Shown: positions 36,501 through 44,924 of the stretch, in pieces
Layout: the number at the start of each line of letters is the position of its first letter
How positions within the stretch are numbered: position 1 is the stretch's first letter
Assembly (NCBI GenBank): GCA_000727475.1
Contig: KL647309.1
Span: 875,820 to 939,819, forward strand
Origin: Sarcocystis neurona
Lineage: Eukaryota; Apicomplexa; Conoidasida; Eucoccidiorida; Sarcocystidae
Direction of reading: 5' to 3'
Length of the DNA: 64,000 nt
Program-made: the position numbers and the translations under genes
Notes under the pieces: generated by a model
What the model was told of the DNA's origin: nothing
The model's database searches: none
Seen by the model: the letters and a program-made list of their open reading frames with translations, nothing else

Positions 36501-39278
36501 AGAATTACTTCTTCGTGCAACATTTTAGCCGTGTCCTCTTCCAGGTGAATGCTGCGAATGCGAACGGTGCGGCCGCACGCCGGCAGCGTCAGCTGCCCCT
36601 GCCTTCCTATGGGACTGCAGCAGCAGAAGAAAAACGGCAGCAGAACAGCAGCAACAGCAATAGCAGACGCAGCGGCAGCAACAAGAGCAGCAGCGGCAGC
36701 AGCAACTGCAGCAGGAGCAGTAGCAACCAAAGCAGCACAGTGCCAGCAGCACACGCGGCAGCAGCAGAGGCAGGAGCAACAGCAAAAGCAGCGGAAACAC
36801 CGGCAGCAGCGGGCGCGCCGAAGAAGCAGCGGCAGCTACACAGCAACACAAAGAAAAGCGCAGCAAAACACACAGACAGCAGATGCAATACCGAAGGCCC
36901 AGCAGGGCCCGTTGTTTTGACGAGAGGAGAATCTCAAGTGCAGCAGGAGAGCAGGGGAAAGACGAGAAGAGAGAAGGAAGAGAAGCAGAAACAACGGGCA
37001 GGAGCAGCAAAGGGAGAGAGACCCCCCCATGCAGTAACAGCAGCAGCGGCGGCAGGAAAAAGAGCGGGAAGCACAGAGGGAAGGTAGACGACTGCACTCC
37101 GGTGACACCAGCAACGGCAACAGAGACAACGGCAGCCCAGCAGCAAAGCAGCAGCACCAGCACCAGAGAGGCGCAGCAGCAGCAGCAGACCACGGAACCC
37201 AGACGCAGCTGCATCCGTAGAGCAGCGCAGCTGCAGCAGCAGAGGAGGACGAGGAGGAGGAGACTCCAAAAGAAGCAGCAGGTGATGGAACAGCGGCAGC
37301 AGAGGGGAGGAGGGGAGAAGTGACGAGCAGCAGGAGAACCGAAGTGGCGCGGGAGCGACCGGAGCATGCGCCGCGCCAGCAGCAGCTGAGGGACAGCAGC
37401 TGCAGCAGCAAGACGGAGAAGAAACGGAGGACAGGAAATTGATGAAGCAGGGAACTGCAGGGAGACGAACAGCAGACAAATAAGGAGAAGGAGAAGAAGG
37501 AGAAGAGAAGGCAGAGAAAGAAGAAGAAATAAACGAAGACGAACAAGAAGGCAGGACGACAAAGCGGAGCAGAACGATAGACAACAAAGGGTCAGGAAGA
37601 AACGAAGACAAAGAAGAAGAAGAAGAAGAAAGTGAGAAGAAGCAGGAAATGAGACGCTTACTAGCGCACTTGAGAAATTTGGTAATTTCTCCCGAGGTCT
37701 GGGTAAAAATAGCATTTGCGATCAAACTCAAGAACCTCCGCTGCAGACAGGAGAAACCCACTTCCTCCAACCCACACTTCCGGTGTACGTACACCCCAAG
37801 ATGCGTCCACACAAATACACACCTATATGTCCGCACATATTATAAGTACACAAATACATGTATATATATGTGCATGAAACGGCGAAGGTTTGTGAGAAGG
37901 CCTGGATGTGGACAGGCACACAGGCAGGGGAAAGAAGAACATACGAAGAAAAAGGAAGAGAACATAAATGTACGGGAGGGGGATATATACGCGAAAGTCG
38001 AAGTGTACAGAAATTCCCCCCCCAGTGTCACTTGGAGTGGCCAGCTCCACGCACAGAGACACACACGCACATATCCTGCGCGAGCCACCCCCTGTCTCGT
38101 CTCTGCGTTCTTCTTCACTTGATGGTGACCCGAAATTCATCATCCACGCCAAAATGTCTGCCCCTTCCATCCTTCTAAATTTGCTTTCTTTTCTCCTTCG
38201 TACATGCAGCAGCACCCTCATACGTGCCTATTTCTCTGAGTTCTCTGCGGCTCTCTACACTTCTTCCCATTCTCTCTTCGATGAAGTCCCTCGTCTTCCC
38301 AGTTTCGTATTCGTCTGTCTTTATCTATCAATCGATCTATCTATGTAGACCTTCCCATATACATATATATGTCTGTGTGCTTTCCTCCCTCCCTATCTCT
38401 TCCTCTATACATATATATCTATGCCTCTCTGCCCCGGACGAGGCTACGTATGTGTATTGATATATACTTGCACATATATATATGTGCAAGTATACTTTAT
38501 TATCCACTTCAATATATGCAGATTTGTTTGCCTATTTATATTTATCTATCCACATTTATATGTACGTACACCCAGGAGATACATGCGAACTTTTCTTTCA
38601 TTGTCGCTTCTTCGCTCTCTCTGTCTTTCTCCCTTCACATCTGTGGAGGTCAACCTACAAGCAGATTTCCCTATATCTGTATCGACCGGTATACTTCCCC
38701 ATTTAATACATATATATGTGATATGTATATGTACGTCTCTTCATGTGTCTGTATCTGTGTTTACCTCTCACTCTATACATATATACACGTGCACATATAT
38801 ATATATATATCTTTGTCTATCTATTGATATGTATACTTCTATCTTGCGGCCTTCCTATGTTCCGCTCTCCTATATATACATATGTGTATGTGTCTCCATC
38901 TCTGTCTTTCTCTAGATATGTATATATGGGCCTTTCTTTATCAAAGTTTCTACTTGACTGTTTGCTTTTCTGCTGTTTTGTAACTTCAAGTGAAGAACCT
39001 GCGGAGGGAGAGTTCGCGACGAACGGAGGCGTCTGCTTGCGGTCCCTCACTTCTTCCTTCACTAATAAATATATCCCCCGCAAGAAATCACATCTTGCAC
39101 TTTATCTGCTCTCTTCATCTTCTCCTTTTTTCTTCCTCTTTTGCTCTCGATGGATCCCCGTATACCCATATATATATACATGCCTTATACAAATAGGTCC
39201 CTACGTGACTTGCAATATATATGTACATGTATGTAGCAATTTTATTTATATATATATATGTGTACATTAATATGTACA

Positions 39279-39311
<33 letters not shown>

Positions 39312-41484
39312 TGCTTTTCGTTATAGTTGTGGTGTGCCTACATACGTATGTTCATATATCTATGTTCATGTGTGATTTGATGCCTCTTCTGTGTATACAT
39401 CAAAAGGTCTTTTGATTGCCCGCTGAGGAAAAGAGAAGAAATGTTCGGTGGACTAAAGAGAAAGGAGATACAGACAGACACACACATACGTGGAGACGAG
39501 AAGAGAGAGACGGAGAGATAGGGAGTGCGATGGACAGAAAGCTAGCAACTGCAGAGGTAGTTCAGCAAGCAGCAAGAAAAGAAGTCGCTACGAAGCTGCT
39601 GCTGCTGCTGTTTCGTCTCCTTGTGAAAATAAGAAGAAGAAGCGGAGGCGTACGAATTCTACGACACTGCAGGAGCAGCGATGTGTGGAGAGCCTGAGCA
39701 GCAGCAGCGGCGTTGAGAGAGAGCGCCGCCCCGGGCCAGCCCAAGCAGCAGGGACAGATGAGGGTGTTCGGCAGCAGCTGCGGCACCGCTGCATGCTGGG
39801 AGTAGTCCTCCTTTGCTGGCGGAGGGAAAGCAGCGGCAGCAGCAGGACCGGCAGGGGGAAGGAGGCAAGAAGGAGAAGAAGACGCGAGAGGAGCGGCAGC
39901 AGGAGCAGCAGCAGGCGGAGGGACAGGAGAAGGTGGAGGTGGAGAAGGAGGAGGAGAAGTGGCGGCCGTAGGAACGGCAGGAGGAGGAGCAGCAGCAGAC
40001 GATGAAGAGTGAGCTGCTGCAGCGGCAGGAGCACCAACATCAGCAGCGGGGAGGGGGTAGGAAGCAGCAGCTCGACGTGCCCGAGCAGCGGCAGCAGGCG
40101 AGACAGTGACAGCAGCAGAAGAAAGTGCCGCAGGAGAGATGCAGCAGCAGAAGAGCTTCGACGAAGTCAAAAGCTGCACGTGCGCTTCCAGCCCTATTAC
40201 CACTTCGACTTCATCCTGCAAGGCAGCGCCAGATGAAAAAGAAGAAGAAAAAGAAGAGGAAGAAGGGTCAGCAGCAGCAGCAGCACCAGAAGGAGAGGTA
40301 GTTGGTGCAGGAGACGAAGAATCAGCAGTAGCGGGAAGAAGAGAAGGAAGAGCAGCAGCAGCAGCAGGAGCAACAGAAGAACTAGCAGCAGCAAGAGGAA
40401 GAGAAGTGCGAGCAGCAGCAGGAGAGATTGTACCGAAGAAACGTCTGAGAGAGGCAGCAGCAAGCAAAGGCGGGACGAAAGAAGAAGAAGTAGCGAAGGC
40501 AGCAGCAGGGGAAGAAGGAAGAGAGGCAGGAGGGGAAACAGCAGCAACAGTGGGCGGAGAGGTAGACGCAGCAGCAGCTGCTGCAGCAGCAGAGAAGCAA
40601 CTGAGATAGGCATCAGCAGGAAAAGTAGAGAAGAAGACGGCAGATTGTCGAAGACGGGAAGAAGACCCTGCAGCAGGTGAACAGCGATAGCCCGTCTTCC
40701 GCAGGCTCCCAGGGTCTGCCAATGCTGCTTGTGCTGCTGCTGTGACTGTCTTTGCGACTCTTCTTGCTGCTGCTGTTGACGGCAGCACGGCTGCTGTTGC
40801 TGAAGTTGCTGTTGCGGCAGAGAAGGGGGAGGCCGCAGCTGCTGCTATGGGGGTTGAAAATGCTGTTGCCGTTGGCGTTGTTGCTGCTGGCGCTGCCGTC
40901 AGCGCGGTCGCCGCAGCAGTTGCTGTCTGCGCAACCGAAGACGCTGCTGCTGCAGCAGAGAGCCCCCCCCCGCGGCTTCTGCTGCTGAAGGACGTGATTG
41001 CCTTGAAAAACCGGCGCGCAGCAGTCGCACGCAAACCCGCCCCACCAGCAGCCGGAGAGGCCGCAGAAGCACCCGAAGCAACTCGCGAGGCAGGAGAGGC
41101 AGTGAGAACAGCAGCAGCAGGAGACGCAAGAAGAGGATCAGCAGCAGCACACGCTGCAGAAACCGCCCCGTACGCCACTGCTGGGGAAGACAACGGCAGA
41201 AGCAGAAGAGAAGCACCAGCAGGACGTGGCAAACGAAGAGCAGCAGCAGAGGAATGGAAATGCAGCGCTACGCAGCACTTGCTTCGTTGGCGCCTATCGA
41301 ACGACCCTGCTGCTGTGTGCGCCGTTGTTGGCATGTAGAGCCTCTCTTGGGCTGCTGCTGCTGCTGCTTCCACATGGGCTGCTGCCGGCCGTGTCGTCGC
41401 TGCTGCTGCCATCCAGAAGAGAAGGAAGAGGAAGAAGACACAGCAGCAGCAACACGCCAGTTTCTCTGGGCGCGCATGTGCCAT
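22521..41484 (-). CDS. gatB: Aspartyl/glutamyl-tRNA(Asn/Gln) amidotransferase subunit B, probably apicoplast-targeted
   Basis: GatB works with GatA to convert misacylated Glu-tRNA(Gln) (or Asp-tRNA(Asn)) to the amide form. In apicomplexans this is the apicoplast route to Gln-tRNA. Ten exons, placed by GatB motifs in order: 41484-39654, 37740-37662, 36614-36509, 34633-34511, 31206-31137, 28631-28540, 27354-26662, 25517-25408, 24456-24360 and 22613-22521. The first nine sum to 3201 bases (1067 codons) with phase kept at each junction. Motifs: [43 protein letters not shown] then [128 protein letters not shown] then [10 protein letters not shown]. Bacterial GatB is about 475-480 residues, so this one is more than twice as long, because of the leader and low-complexity inserts. 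The usual C-terminal YqeY-like domain was not found. Confidence 0.88.
22620..23720. repeat. CAG-rich tract (+ sense) in a gatB intron
   Basis: Almost continuous CAG/AGC/GCA repeats with interruptions. All three + frames are partly open (Ser, Gln or Ala runs). It lies in the gatB intron between exons 9 and 10, so coding on + is not required. A + frame at 23144-23359 ([20 protein letters not shown]) is the most protein-like part. Confidence 0.7.
23760..24300. repeat. TA/GA microsatellites in a gatB intron
   Basis: (GA)n and (TA)n arrays, with a short direct repeat AGAACGACGTATATGTGCGT at about 23963 and 24011. Confidence 0.75.
24360..24456 (-). CDS. gatB: gatB exon 9
   Basis: It encodes [20 protein letters not shown] then [12 protein letters not shown] before a consensus donor CAA|GTGAGT. 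This aligns with LPELPxARRERYVEEYGLSEYDARVLTADKE. The acceptor CGAAG is not pyrimidine-rich, but it is the only one giving the right phase and spacing with exon 8. Confidence 0.82.
25279..25412. repeat. 59-base tandem repeat carrying a palindrome, 2.3 copies, overlapping a gatB splice donor
   Basis: The unit begins GTGTATGTACACCTGAGACG, then CATGCACGGG-GGAGCTTTTC, then GCGTA. Copy 1 starts at about 25281, copy 2 (GTGTATACAC, shortened palindrome) at 25341 and a partial copy 3 at 25396. In the gatB sense (-) strand the third palindrome is the first 12 bases of the intron after exon 8. The unit also holds GCATGC, a word bound by some apicomplexan AP2 factors in other species. Confidence 0.85.
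25408..25517 (-). CDS. gatB: gatB exon 8
   Basis: The acceptor TATTTCCCTGCAG is excellent. It encodes [20 protein letters not shown] then [16 protein letters not shown], matching TVxMRSKEEAxDYRYFPEPDLPPL. The DYRYFPEPD core is diverged (QEYFVVREN). The donor AG|GTGTACATACAC lies inside a copy of the dispersed palindrome. Confidence 0.85.
25690..25965. repeat. CAG-rich tract (+ sense)
   Basis: Near-perfect CAGCAGCAGCAACAG repeats lie in the gatB intron between exons 7 and 8. The - strand reads Leu or Cys/Ala runs. No gene is called. Confidence 0.8.
26310..26460. repeat. TA microsatellite in a gatB intron
   Basis: (TA)n, TATATG and TACACG arrays, followed by a GA-rich segment. Confidence 0.8.
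26662..27354 (-). CDS. gatB: gatB exon 7 with a giant Gln/Ala/Glu-rich insertion
   Basis: 231 codons. It starts [20 protein letters not shown] then ARQRALL (family: [25 protein letters not shown]). About 190 residues of Gln-rich, then Ala- and Glu-rich, low-complexity sequence follow. It resumes with [12 protein letters not shown] (family: VQETRGWDE) before donor AAG|GTACCG. The insert is a clear example of a homopolymeric amino-acid repeat placed between two conserved blocks that are adjacent in bacterial GatB. Confidence 0.88.
27500..28530. repeat. CAG then CTG tracts in the gatB intron between exons 6 and 7
   Basis: CAG-sense repeats at 27.5-28.0 kb switch to CTG-sense at 28.08-28.53 kb. 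Two CTGCTCGCACGTGACGGCTC-like blocks (about 28074-28100 and 28138-28160) form a local direct repeat. Confidence 0.65.
28540..28631 (-). CDS. gatB: gatB exon 6
   Basis: The acceptor is CTGTTCTCAG. It encodes [20 protein letters not shown] then [10 protein letters not shown] before donor CGG|GTAGGA, matching the family [21 protein letters not shown]. Confidence 0.9.
28740..30560. repeat. TA/CA microsatellite field in the gatB intron between exons 5 and 6
   Basis: Long alternating TACATA, TATACA and (TA)n arrays with unique islands near 28960-29060, 29460-29500, 29610-29660 and 29780-30060. The last island has a + open frame ([20 protein letters not shown]) of unknown meaning. Confidence 0.75.
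31137..31206 (-). CDS. gatB: gatB exon 5
   Basis: The acceptor TTATCTCTTGCAG and donor G|GTGAGC are both strong. It encodes [20 protein letters not shown] then RFA and the first base of Gly, matching [25 protein letters not shown]. Confidence 0.93.
31250..31990. repeat. CAG-rich tract (+ sense) in the gatB intron between exons 4 and 5
   Basis: CAG/AGC repeats with several open frames on +. It ends next to the unusually protein-like unique segment at 31940-32270. Confidence 0.6.
31940..32270 (+). CDS. Candidate nested/antisense open frame, unrecognised
   Basis: The + frame reads [20 protein letters not shown], then [20 protein letters not shown] and [17 protein letters not shown]: non-repetitive, charged and protein-like over about 95 residues. 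It lies antisense inside a gatB intron, next to an assembly gap. The opposite strand is also open, so coding status is unproven. Confidence 0.3.
32357..32924. other. Assembly gap (568 N)
   Basis: A run of N flanked on both sides by TA microsatellite. It lies in the gatB intron between exons 4 and 5. GatB motifs run on directly from exon 4 to exon 5, so no gatB exon is expected to be missing here. Confidence 0.98.
33000..33900. repeat. AT-rich degenerate repeat with TACGTCAGG-like core
   Basis: A core resembling GTACGTCAGGTATATTATAT recurs in varied form near 33115, 33171, 33223, 33252, 33364, 33391 and 33444, in a region that is markedly more AT-rich than its neighbours. Spacing is irregular (about 27-110 bases). 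Confidence 0.5.
33930..34500. repeat. TA microsatellites downstream of gatB exon 4
   Basis: (TA)n and TATACA arrays with a unique island at 34260-34360. No coding evidence. Confidence 0.65.
34511..34633 (-). CDS. gatB: gatB exon 4
   Basis: 41 codons, phase 0. The conserved end reads [20 protein letters not shown] then E, before donor GAG|GTAGAC. The family motif is SLVDFNRAGxPLLEIVSEPD, and the P-D follows in exon 5. The start is uncertain: GCCCAG at 34634-34639 is the only CAG acceptor in phase, giving a Ser/Arg/Glu/Ala insert before the motif. AAG or GAG acceptors nearer the motif cannot be excluded. Confidence 0.85.
34740..35450. repeat. CTAT/TA microsatellites in the gatB intron between exons 3 and 4
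   Basis: ATCTATC and TATATA arrays, with T/C-rich sequence. Confidence 0.7.
35570..36400. repeat. Polypurine minisatellite, GGGAGACAG-type units
   Basis: About 830 bases are almost pure purine on + (AGAGAGA, GGGAGACAGGGAGACGGGG and similar), so the gatB-sense transcript carries a pyrimidine tract. Open frames on - translate to [14 protein letters not shown] strings and are artefacts. The tract lies in the gatB intron between exons 3 and 4. Confidence 0.9.
36509..36614 (-). CDS. gatB: gatB exon 3
   Basis: Acceptor CTGCTGCAG, donor GAA|GTAATT. It encodes [20 protein letters not shown] then [15 protein letters not shown], which is the highly conserved RxHLEEDAGK motif. The exon lies next to a CAG tract that keeps several false frames open. 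Confidence 0.92.
36610..37640. repeat. CAG then purine-rich tract in the gatB intron between exons 2 and 3
   Basis: CAG-sense repeats from 36.61 to 37.25 kb, then GAAGAAG-rich sequence to 37.64 kb. It directly abuts the exon 3 acceptor, whose CTGCTGCAG is part of the repeat. Confidence 0.75.
37662..37740 (-). CDS. gatB: gatB exon 2
   Basis: Acceptor TCTGCAG, donor TA|GTAAGC. It encodes [20 protein letters not shown] then ISQVR, with the last codon split. The family motif is FDRKNYFYPDLPKxYQISQFDKPIG. Joining to exon 3 gives ISQ-VRY-PIGRQG, the exact family spacing. An intron-like GT one codon after ISQ would give a wrong phase and was rejected. Confidence 0.9.
37782..37795. promoter_or_regulatory. 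Perfect palindrome GGTGTACGTACACC in a gatB intron
   Basis: It lies 41 bases upstream (in gatB sense) of the exon 2 acceptor. It is identical to the copies at 11674 and 11947, more than 25 kb away. Confidence 0.5.
37850..39420. repeat. TA/CT microsatellites in gatB intron 1
   Basis: (TA)n arrays at 37850-37870, 38350-38520, 38700-38900 and 39160-39320, with unique islands. No exon is needed between exons 1 and 2. Confidence 0.7.
39654..41484 (-). CDS. gatB: gatB exon 1: leader, transit-like region, N-terminal catalytic motifs
   Basis: 610 codons plus one base. The ATG at 41484 is followed by a Cys/Phe/Leu hydrophobic segment at about residues 11-24 ([14 protein letters not shown]), then some 390 residues rich in Ala, Ser, Thr and Arg. 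This arrangement fits a signal peptide plus an (oversized) apicoplast transit region, which is an inference. Conserved GatB begins near residue 418 ([20 protein letters not shown]). A Pro/Ala/Ser insert of about 120 residues then interrupts it before [14 protein letters not shown] near residue 570. Donor chosen: C|GTACGC. Using GTAGAA seven bases earlier is the alternative, but only the former joins exon 2 in phase with a natural spacing. Confidence 0.85.
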
Positions 41485-41520
41485 GTTTCTATATCACAGC
41501 TGCTATAGTTGGTCTTGCTG

Positions 41521-41660
41521 CTGCCGTGGCTGCTGCCGTTGCTGCTGCCGTTGCTGCTGCTGTTGGCGCTGCTGCTGTTGCACCTGCTGCTGCCGTTGCT
41601 GCTGCTGCTGCCGTTGCTGCTGCTGCTGCCGTTGCTGCTGCTGCTGCCGATGCTGCTGCT
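41521..41660. repeat. 15-base CTG-type minisatellite upstream of gatB
   Basis: The unit CGTTGCTGCTGCTGC recurs about six times, immediately upstream of the gatB start codon (41484 on -). It would fall in the gatB promoter or 5' UTR. Confidence 0.75.
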
Positions 41661-41692
41661 GCTCTGCCACTGCTGCTGCTGCTGCTGAGCAA

Positions 41693-41968
41693 CTAGTCCC
41701 CTCTCCTCTTTTTCTTCTCCTTTCTCTTCTTCTTCGCTTTTTCCTTCTTCTTCATGTGCTCCTTCTCCTCCTTTTCCGTCAGGCAGTGCCAGGGCCCCGG
41801 TGAAAACTTATGGACGCTGCCACCAGGGCATTGCTTCTCGTTTCCGTCTGTTGCTGCTGCTGGTCCTGCTGTGGACGTGCGTGCGTTCTTGGCTGTCGAC
41901 GCCCGTTGCTGCGGCGAAGCGACACCGCTTCCCACCCTGCTTGCTGCTGCTGAGTTTGTGCCGCTCAT
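41693..41968 (-). CDS. Candidate small ORF, Lys-rich C terminus
   Basis: 91 codons from ATG at 41968: Ala/Ser/Thr-rich start, then KQCPGGSVHKFSPGPWHCLT, then a charged EKEEKEHMKKKEKAKKKRKE tail, stop TAG. It ends 209 bases upstream of the gatB start on the same strand. The middle and tail look coding, but it could be a last exon with upstream exons in the 42 kb repeats. No family is recognised. Confidence 0.35.
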   Translation of the reverse strand: MSGTNSAAASRVGSGVASPQQRASTAKNARTSTAGPAAATDGNEKQCPGGSVHKFSPGPWHCLTEKEEKEHMKKKEKAKKKRKEKKKRRGD

Positions 41969-41969
41969 C

Positions 41970-42690
41970 CCTCTGCGCCGCCCTCTGCATCTTCCCCGTC
42001 CCAGTGCTGCTGCTGCTGATAATATCTTTCACCGCTTGAAGCAGCTGCTGCACCTGCTGCTGCCAGGGCTTTCGTTGCTGCTGCTGCTCCCTCGCGCGTG
42101 CCCGGCTGCTTATGATATTGCCGCTGCTGCTGCCAACGACGCTGCTGCTTTCTTCACAACAGATCCCGCTGCTACACGCTGCCGGTGCTTTCGTTGCTCT
42201 TGCCGGTCCCTCGCGCATGCGCGGCTGCTCTTCACAGTCGCGCTGTTGCTGCTTCTCGAAGCGCTGTTGCTGCCTCGCAGTCGTCCCCTGGAACTGCTGC
42301 TCTCGGTGCTCCTTCTGCTGCTGCTTCTGTTGCTGGCCCTCCAGAGTGCCCCTGCCGCAGCTGCCGCTCCTGCTACTGGTGTTGCGTCTGCTGCTGCTGC
42401 TGCACTTGCTGCAGTTGCTCCTGCTGCTGCTGTTGCTCTTCTCCTGCGACTCTTTCTGCCACTGCTCCTTCCCCTGCTTTTGCTCGATTCCCTGCCGCTG
42501 CTCGTTCTGCGGATGCTCTCTCCGCTGTTGTTGCTGCTTCTGCTGCTGTTCTGCTCCTCGCCGGAGCTGCTGCGTCTACCGCGGCGGCTTCTGTGCACCG
42601 TTGTTGCCGCTGCCACCTGCCGCTGCTACTGCAGTCGCGCTGCTGCAGTTTTGCCACCTTATTTCTTCTTCGAAGAGAAGACATAAAGTT
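41970..42690. repeat. CTG-rich tract
   Basis: CTG/TGC repeats keep + and - frames open. A - frame (WQQQVQQLLQAVKDIISSSS then KMQRAAQRDERHKL, about 42000-42090) is the most protein-like. Nothing is assigned. Confidence 0.55.
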
Positions 42691-42759
42691 CTCATTTTTG
42701 AACACGAGTTACTCGTTAATATATCGTTACCCAAGAAAACCGTATCTGCTGCTGCTGCG

Positions 42760-43320
42760 ATTGAAACAGCAGCAAACCCTGCCTCCACAGCAGCAGCAGC
42801 AGCTCTCGCCTTAGCGCTGCAGCAGCAGCGACCCACTCCCGGCGGTACTGCTGCAGCAGCAGCAGCACTGCCTGCAGCAACCGGGAGGCAGCACGGAAGC
42901 TGAATTTCTAGCGCCACCATCAGCAGAGACGACAAGCAGCGTTGCAGAAAGCAACTGCTGCAGTAGCAGCTGCTGCTGTGGGGCAGTGACACGACTGAAG
43001 CAGAGGAAGAGCAGCTGCGGCGGCAGAGAGTGACAGAGGCAGCAGCAGCGGTAGCAGCAGCAGCAGCGGTAGCAGCAGCAGCAGCGGTAGCAGCAGCAGC
43101 AGTGGTAGCACCAGCAGCAGCGGTAGTAGCAGCAGCAGCGGCAGCACCAGCAGCAACAGCGGCTTGAAGATGGGAGTGAGCGAGCAGCAGTAGCGGCAGT
43201 AGCAGCGGCAATAGCAGCGGCAGTACCAGCGGCAGCAGCACCGGTAGCAGCAGCGGCAGCAGCAGCGGCAGCAGCAGCGGTAGCAGCAGCGGCAGGTGTA
43301 GCATCCGGCCTTCTTCACAC
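42760..43320. repeat. CAG-rich tract with 15-base AGCAGCAGCAGCGGT units
   Basis: CAG-sense repeats; 43035-43170 and 43195-43290 are near-regular 15-base arrays. The + frames read Ser/Gly or Ala/Val, the - frames Leu/Pro. Confidence 0.75.
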
Positions 43321-44290
43321 ACTCACAGCAGGAGCAGCAGGAGGAAGTGCCGTAAGAGTATCAGCAGGAGCACAGGAAGCGGCGCACAGGAGCAACAGCA
43401 GCAGGAGGAGCGACACGAAGAGAGCAGCAGCAGCAGCACAGAATTCACCGGAGACGTAGAACAAGTCGCGCCTCCTCCTGCGTCCACACGAGCCACACAG
43501 CAACAGCAGCAGAAGCACCGACGCTGTGGGTGGGCGGCAGAACCCCACACAGCAGCAGCAGCATCAGTTACGCTCTGCACCTGCATGCGTAGTGTGTCAG
43601 AAGCAGCACAGTCGTATTTTCCGCGACGCCAACTGCTGCTGCAGCAAGAACCTCCACTCCCGGAGGGCAACATTACCACTAGGGAGGCGCGGCGATGCTG
43701 CGCGGCTCTTGTCCTCCTGCTGCTGTTGTTCCTCCTGGTGCTGCTGCGACTGCTGTAGCTGCTTTTCTCCAGCTGCTGCTGCTGCTGTTGCCGCAGCTAT
43801 TGTCACCGCGGCTGCTGCTGGTGCTGCTGCTGTTGGATGCGTTGTTCTGCAGTTGGTGTTGTTGCTGCTGCTCATGTCGGTCCTGCTGCTGGTAGTTCTC
43901 CAGCTGGTGCGACACGTGCTGCGGCATCTGCTGCTATTACCCCGCTTTAACGCGGCTGCTGTGTGTGGACGATGCCGCCGCTGCTGTGTCTGATGCTGCT
44001 GCTGCTGCTCCTGCAGCGGCTGCTGCTATTGACGATGTTGCTCTTTTCTCTCATGCTTCGGGCGCTGCATGTGGGGAGGCTCACGTTCCTGCTGCTGCTG
44101 CTGTCGTTGCAGGAGTTACCAGCGGAAATGCAGAGGGCCCCGGGGACGCCGGGCTGCCCTACGGTCGCGGCAGCGTCTTTTGCTTGTGTGCTGCCGCGCG
44201 TGTAAAAAAGCTCGTGCGCCAGAATCCTTGCTGCTGCTGCGGCTGTTCAAGAGGGGGCTGCCTTTGCTGCTGCTTTACCAGCCGCTTCTG
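43320..44290. other. Repeat-rich stretch with unresolved open frames
   Basis: On -, 43323-43679 reads RRGKYDCAASDTLRMQVQSV then TDAAAAVWGSAAHPQRRC. On +, 43965-44220 reads VTSGNAEGPGDAGLPYGRGS then VFCLCAAARVKKLVRQN. Both are partly protein-like, and they do not overlap. Strand and exon limits are undecided. Confidence 0.3.
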
Positions 44291-44296
44291 CTGCCG

Positions 44297-44400
44297 CAGA
44301 GGAAGCCGCTGTTGCCGCTGCAGAGAGAACTGCCGCTGCTGCTGCAGAGAAACCTGCTGGTGCTGCTGTAGAGAGAACTGCTGGTGCTGCTGTAGAGCGG
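44297..44400. repeat. 24-base tandem repeat, about four copies
   Basis: The unit AGAGAGAACTGCTGGTGCTG plus CTGT; on - the unit reads SLQQHQQV/F. Copies begin near 44297, 44321, 44346 and 44370. The regular length, a multiple of three, fits a translated array on - (QFSLQQHQQVSLQQQRQFSL), but this is not proof. Confidence 0.75.
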
Positions 44401-44529
44401 GGTGGTAGGGCTGCTGCTTTGCCCGTATCACTGCAGCCCGGCGGGTGTGGCTCCTCCTGCTGCTGCCGCGCTGTAGCTGCTCCCTTCTCTGCTGCTGCTG
44501 CCTTTTCTGTTGCTGCTGCCTTCTCTGCT

Positions 44530-44917
44530 GCTGCTGTTGCTGTGGACGCCGCTGCCTGCATCAGCTACAGCAGAGGCATGGCCCCGAGGTAGTGGAATGC
44601 GAAGCAGCCGGGCGGACGCCGCAGACGCGGCTCTGCCAGCTCGAGCAGCAGCAGCCCCAAGGGCAGCAGCAGCAGCAGCCGCGGCAAGAGCCGCAGGAGC
44701 AGCAGTCGGAGCAAGCAGGGAGCAGCAGCAAGAGCAGCCGGGGGGGAGCAGCAGCAATCGAGGTGGGACAGGAATGTGGAAGGAGCAGCCTCAGCAACAG
44801 CAAATCGGCCAGCTGCTGCGCACCTTCTACGTGCACTCTGCGGCGGAAGCAGCAAAAAAAGTAGTAGTGACTGCTGCGGTGGCCAGCTGCCGCACACACG
44901 TGCTCGCGAGCAGCTGA
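44530..44917 (+). CDS. Candidate terminal exon, Ala/Gln-rich then conserved-looking tail
   Basis: An open frame on + passes through [20 protein letters not shown] into GGTGMWKEQPQQQQIGQLLR, TFYVHSAAEAAKKVVV and TAAVASCRTHVLASS, then a stop at 44915-44917. The last 45 residues are non-repetitive and look like a folded-protein end. No family is recognised. Its upstream exons are probably in the 43-44.5 kb stretch. Confidence 0.4.
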
Positions 44918-44924
44918 AGCAGCT

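Noticed and set aside
35427..36754. Long - strand open frames of 300-400 codons ([14 protein letters not shown] proteins)
   Set aside because: They are translations of the polypurine minisatellite; no unique sequence. The gatB exon 3 inside one of them has its own splice limits.
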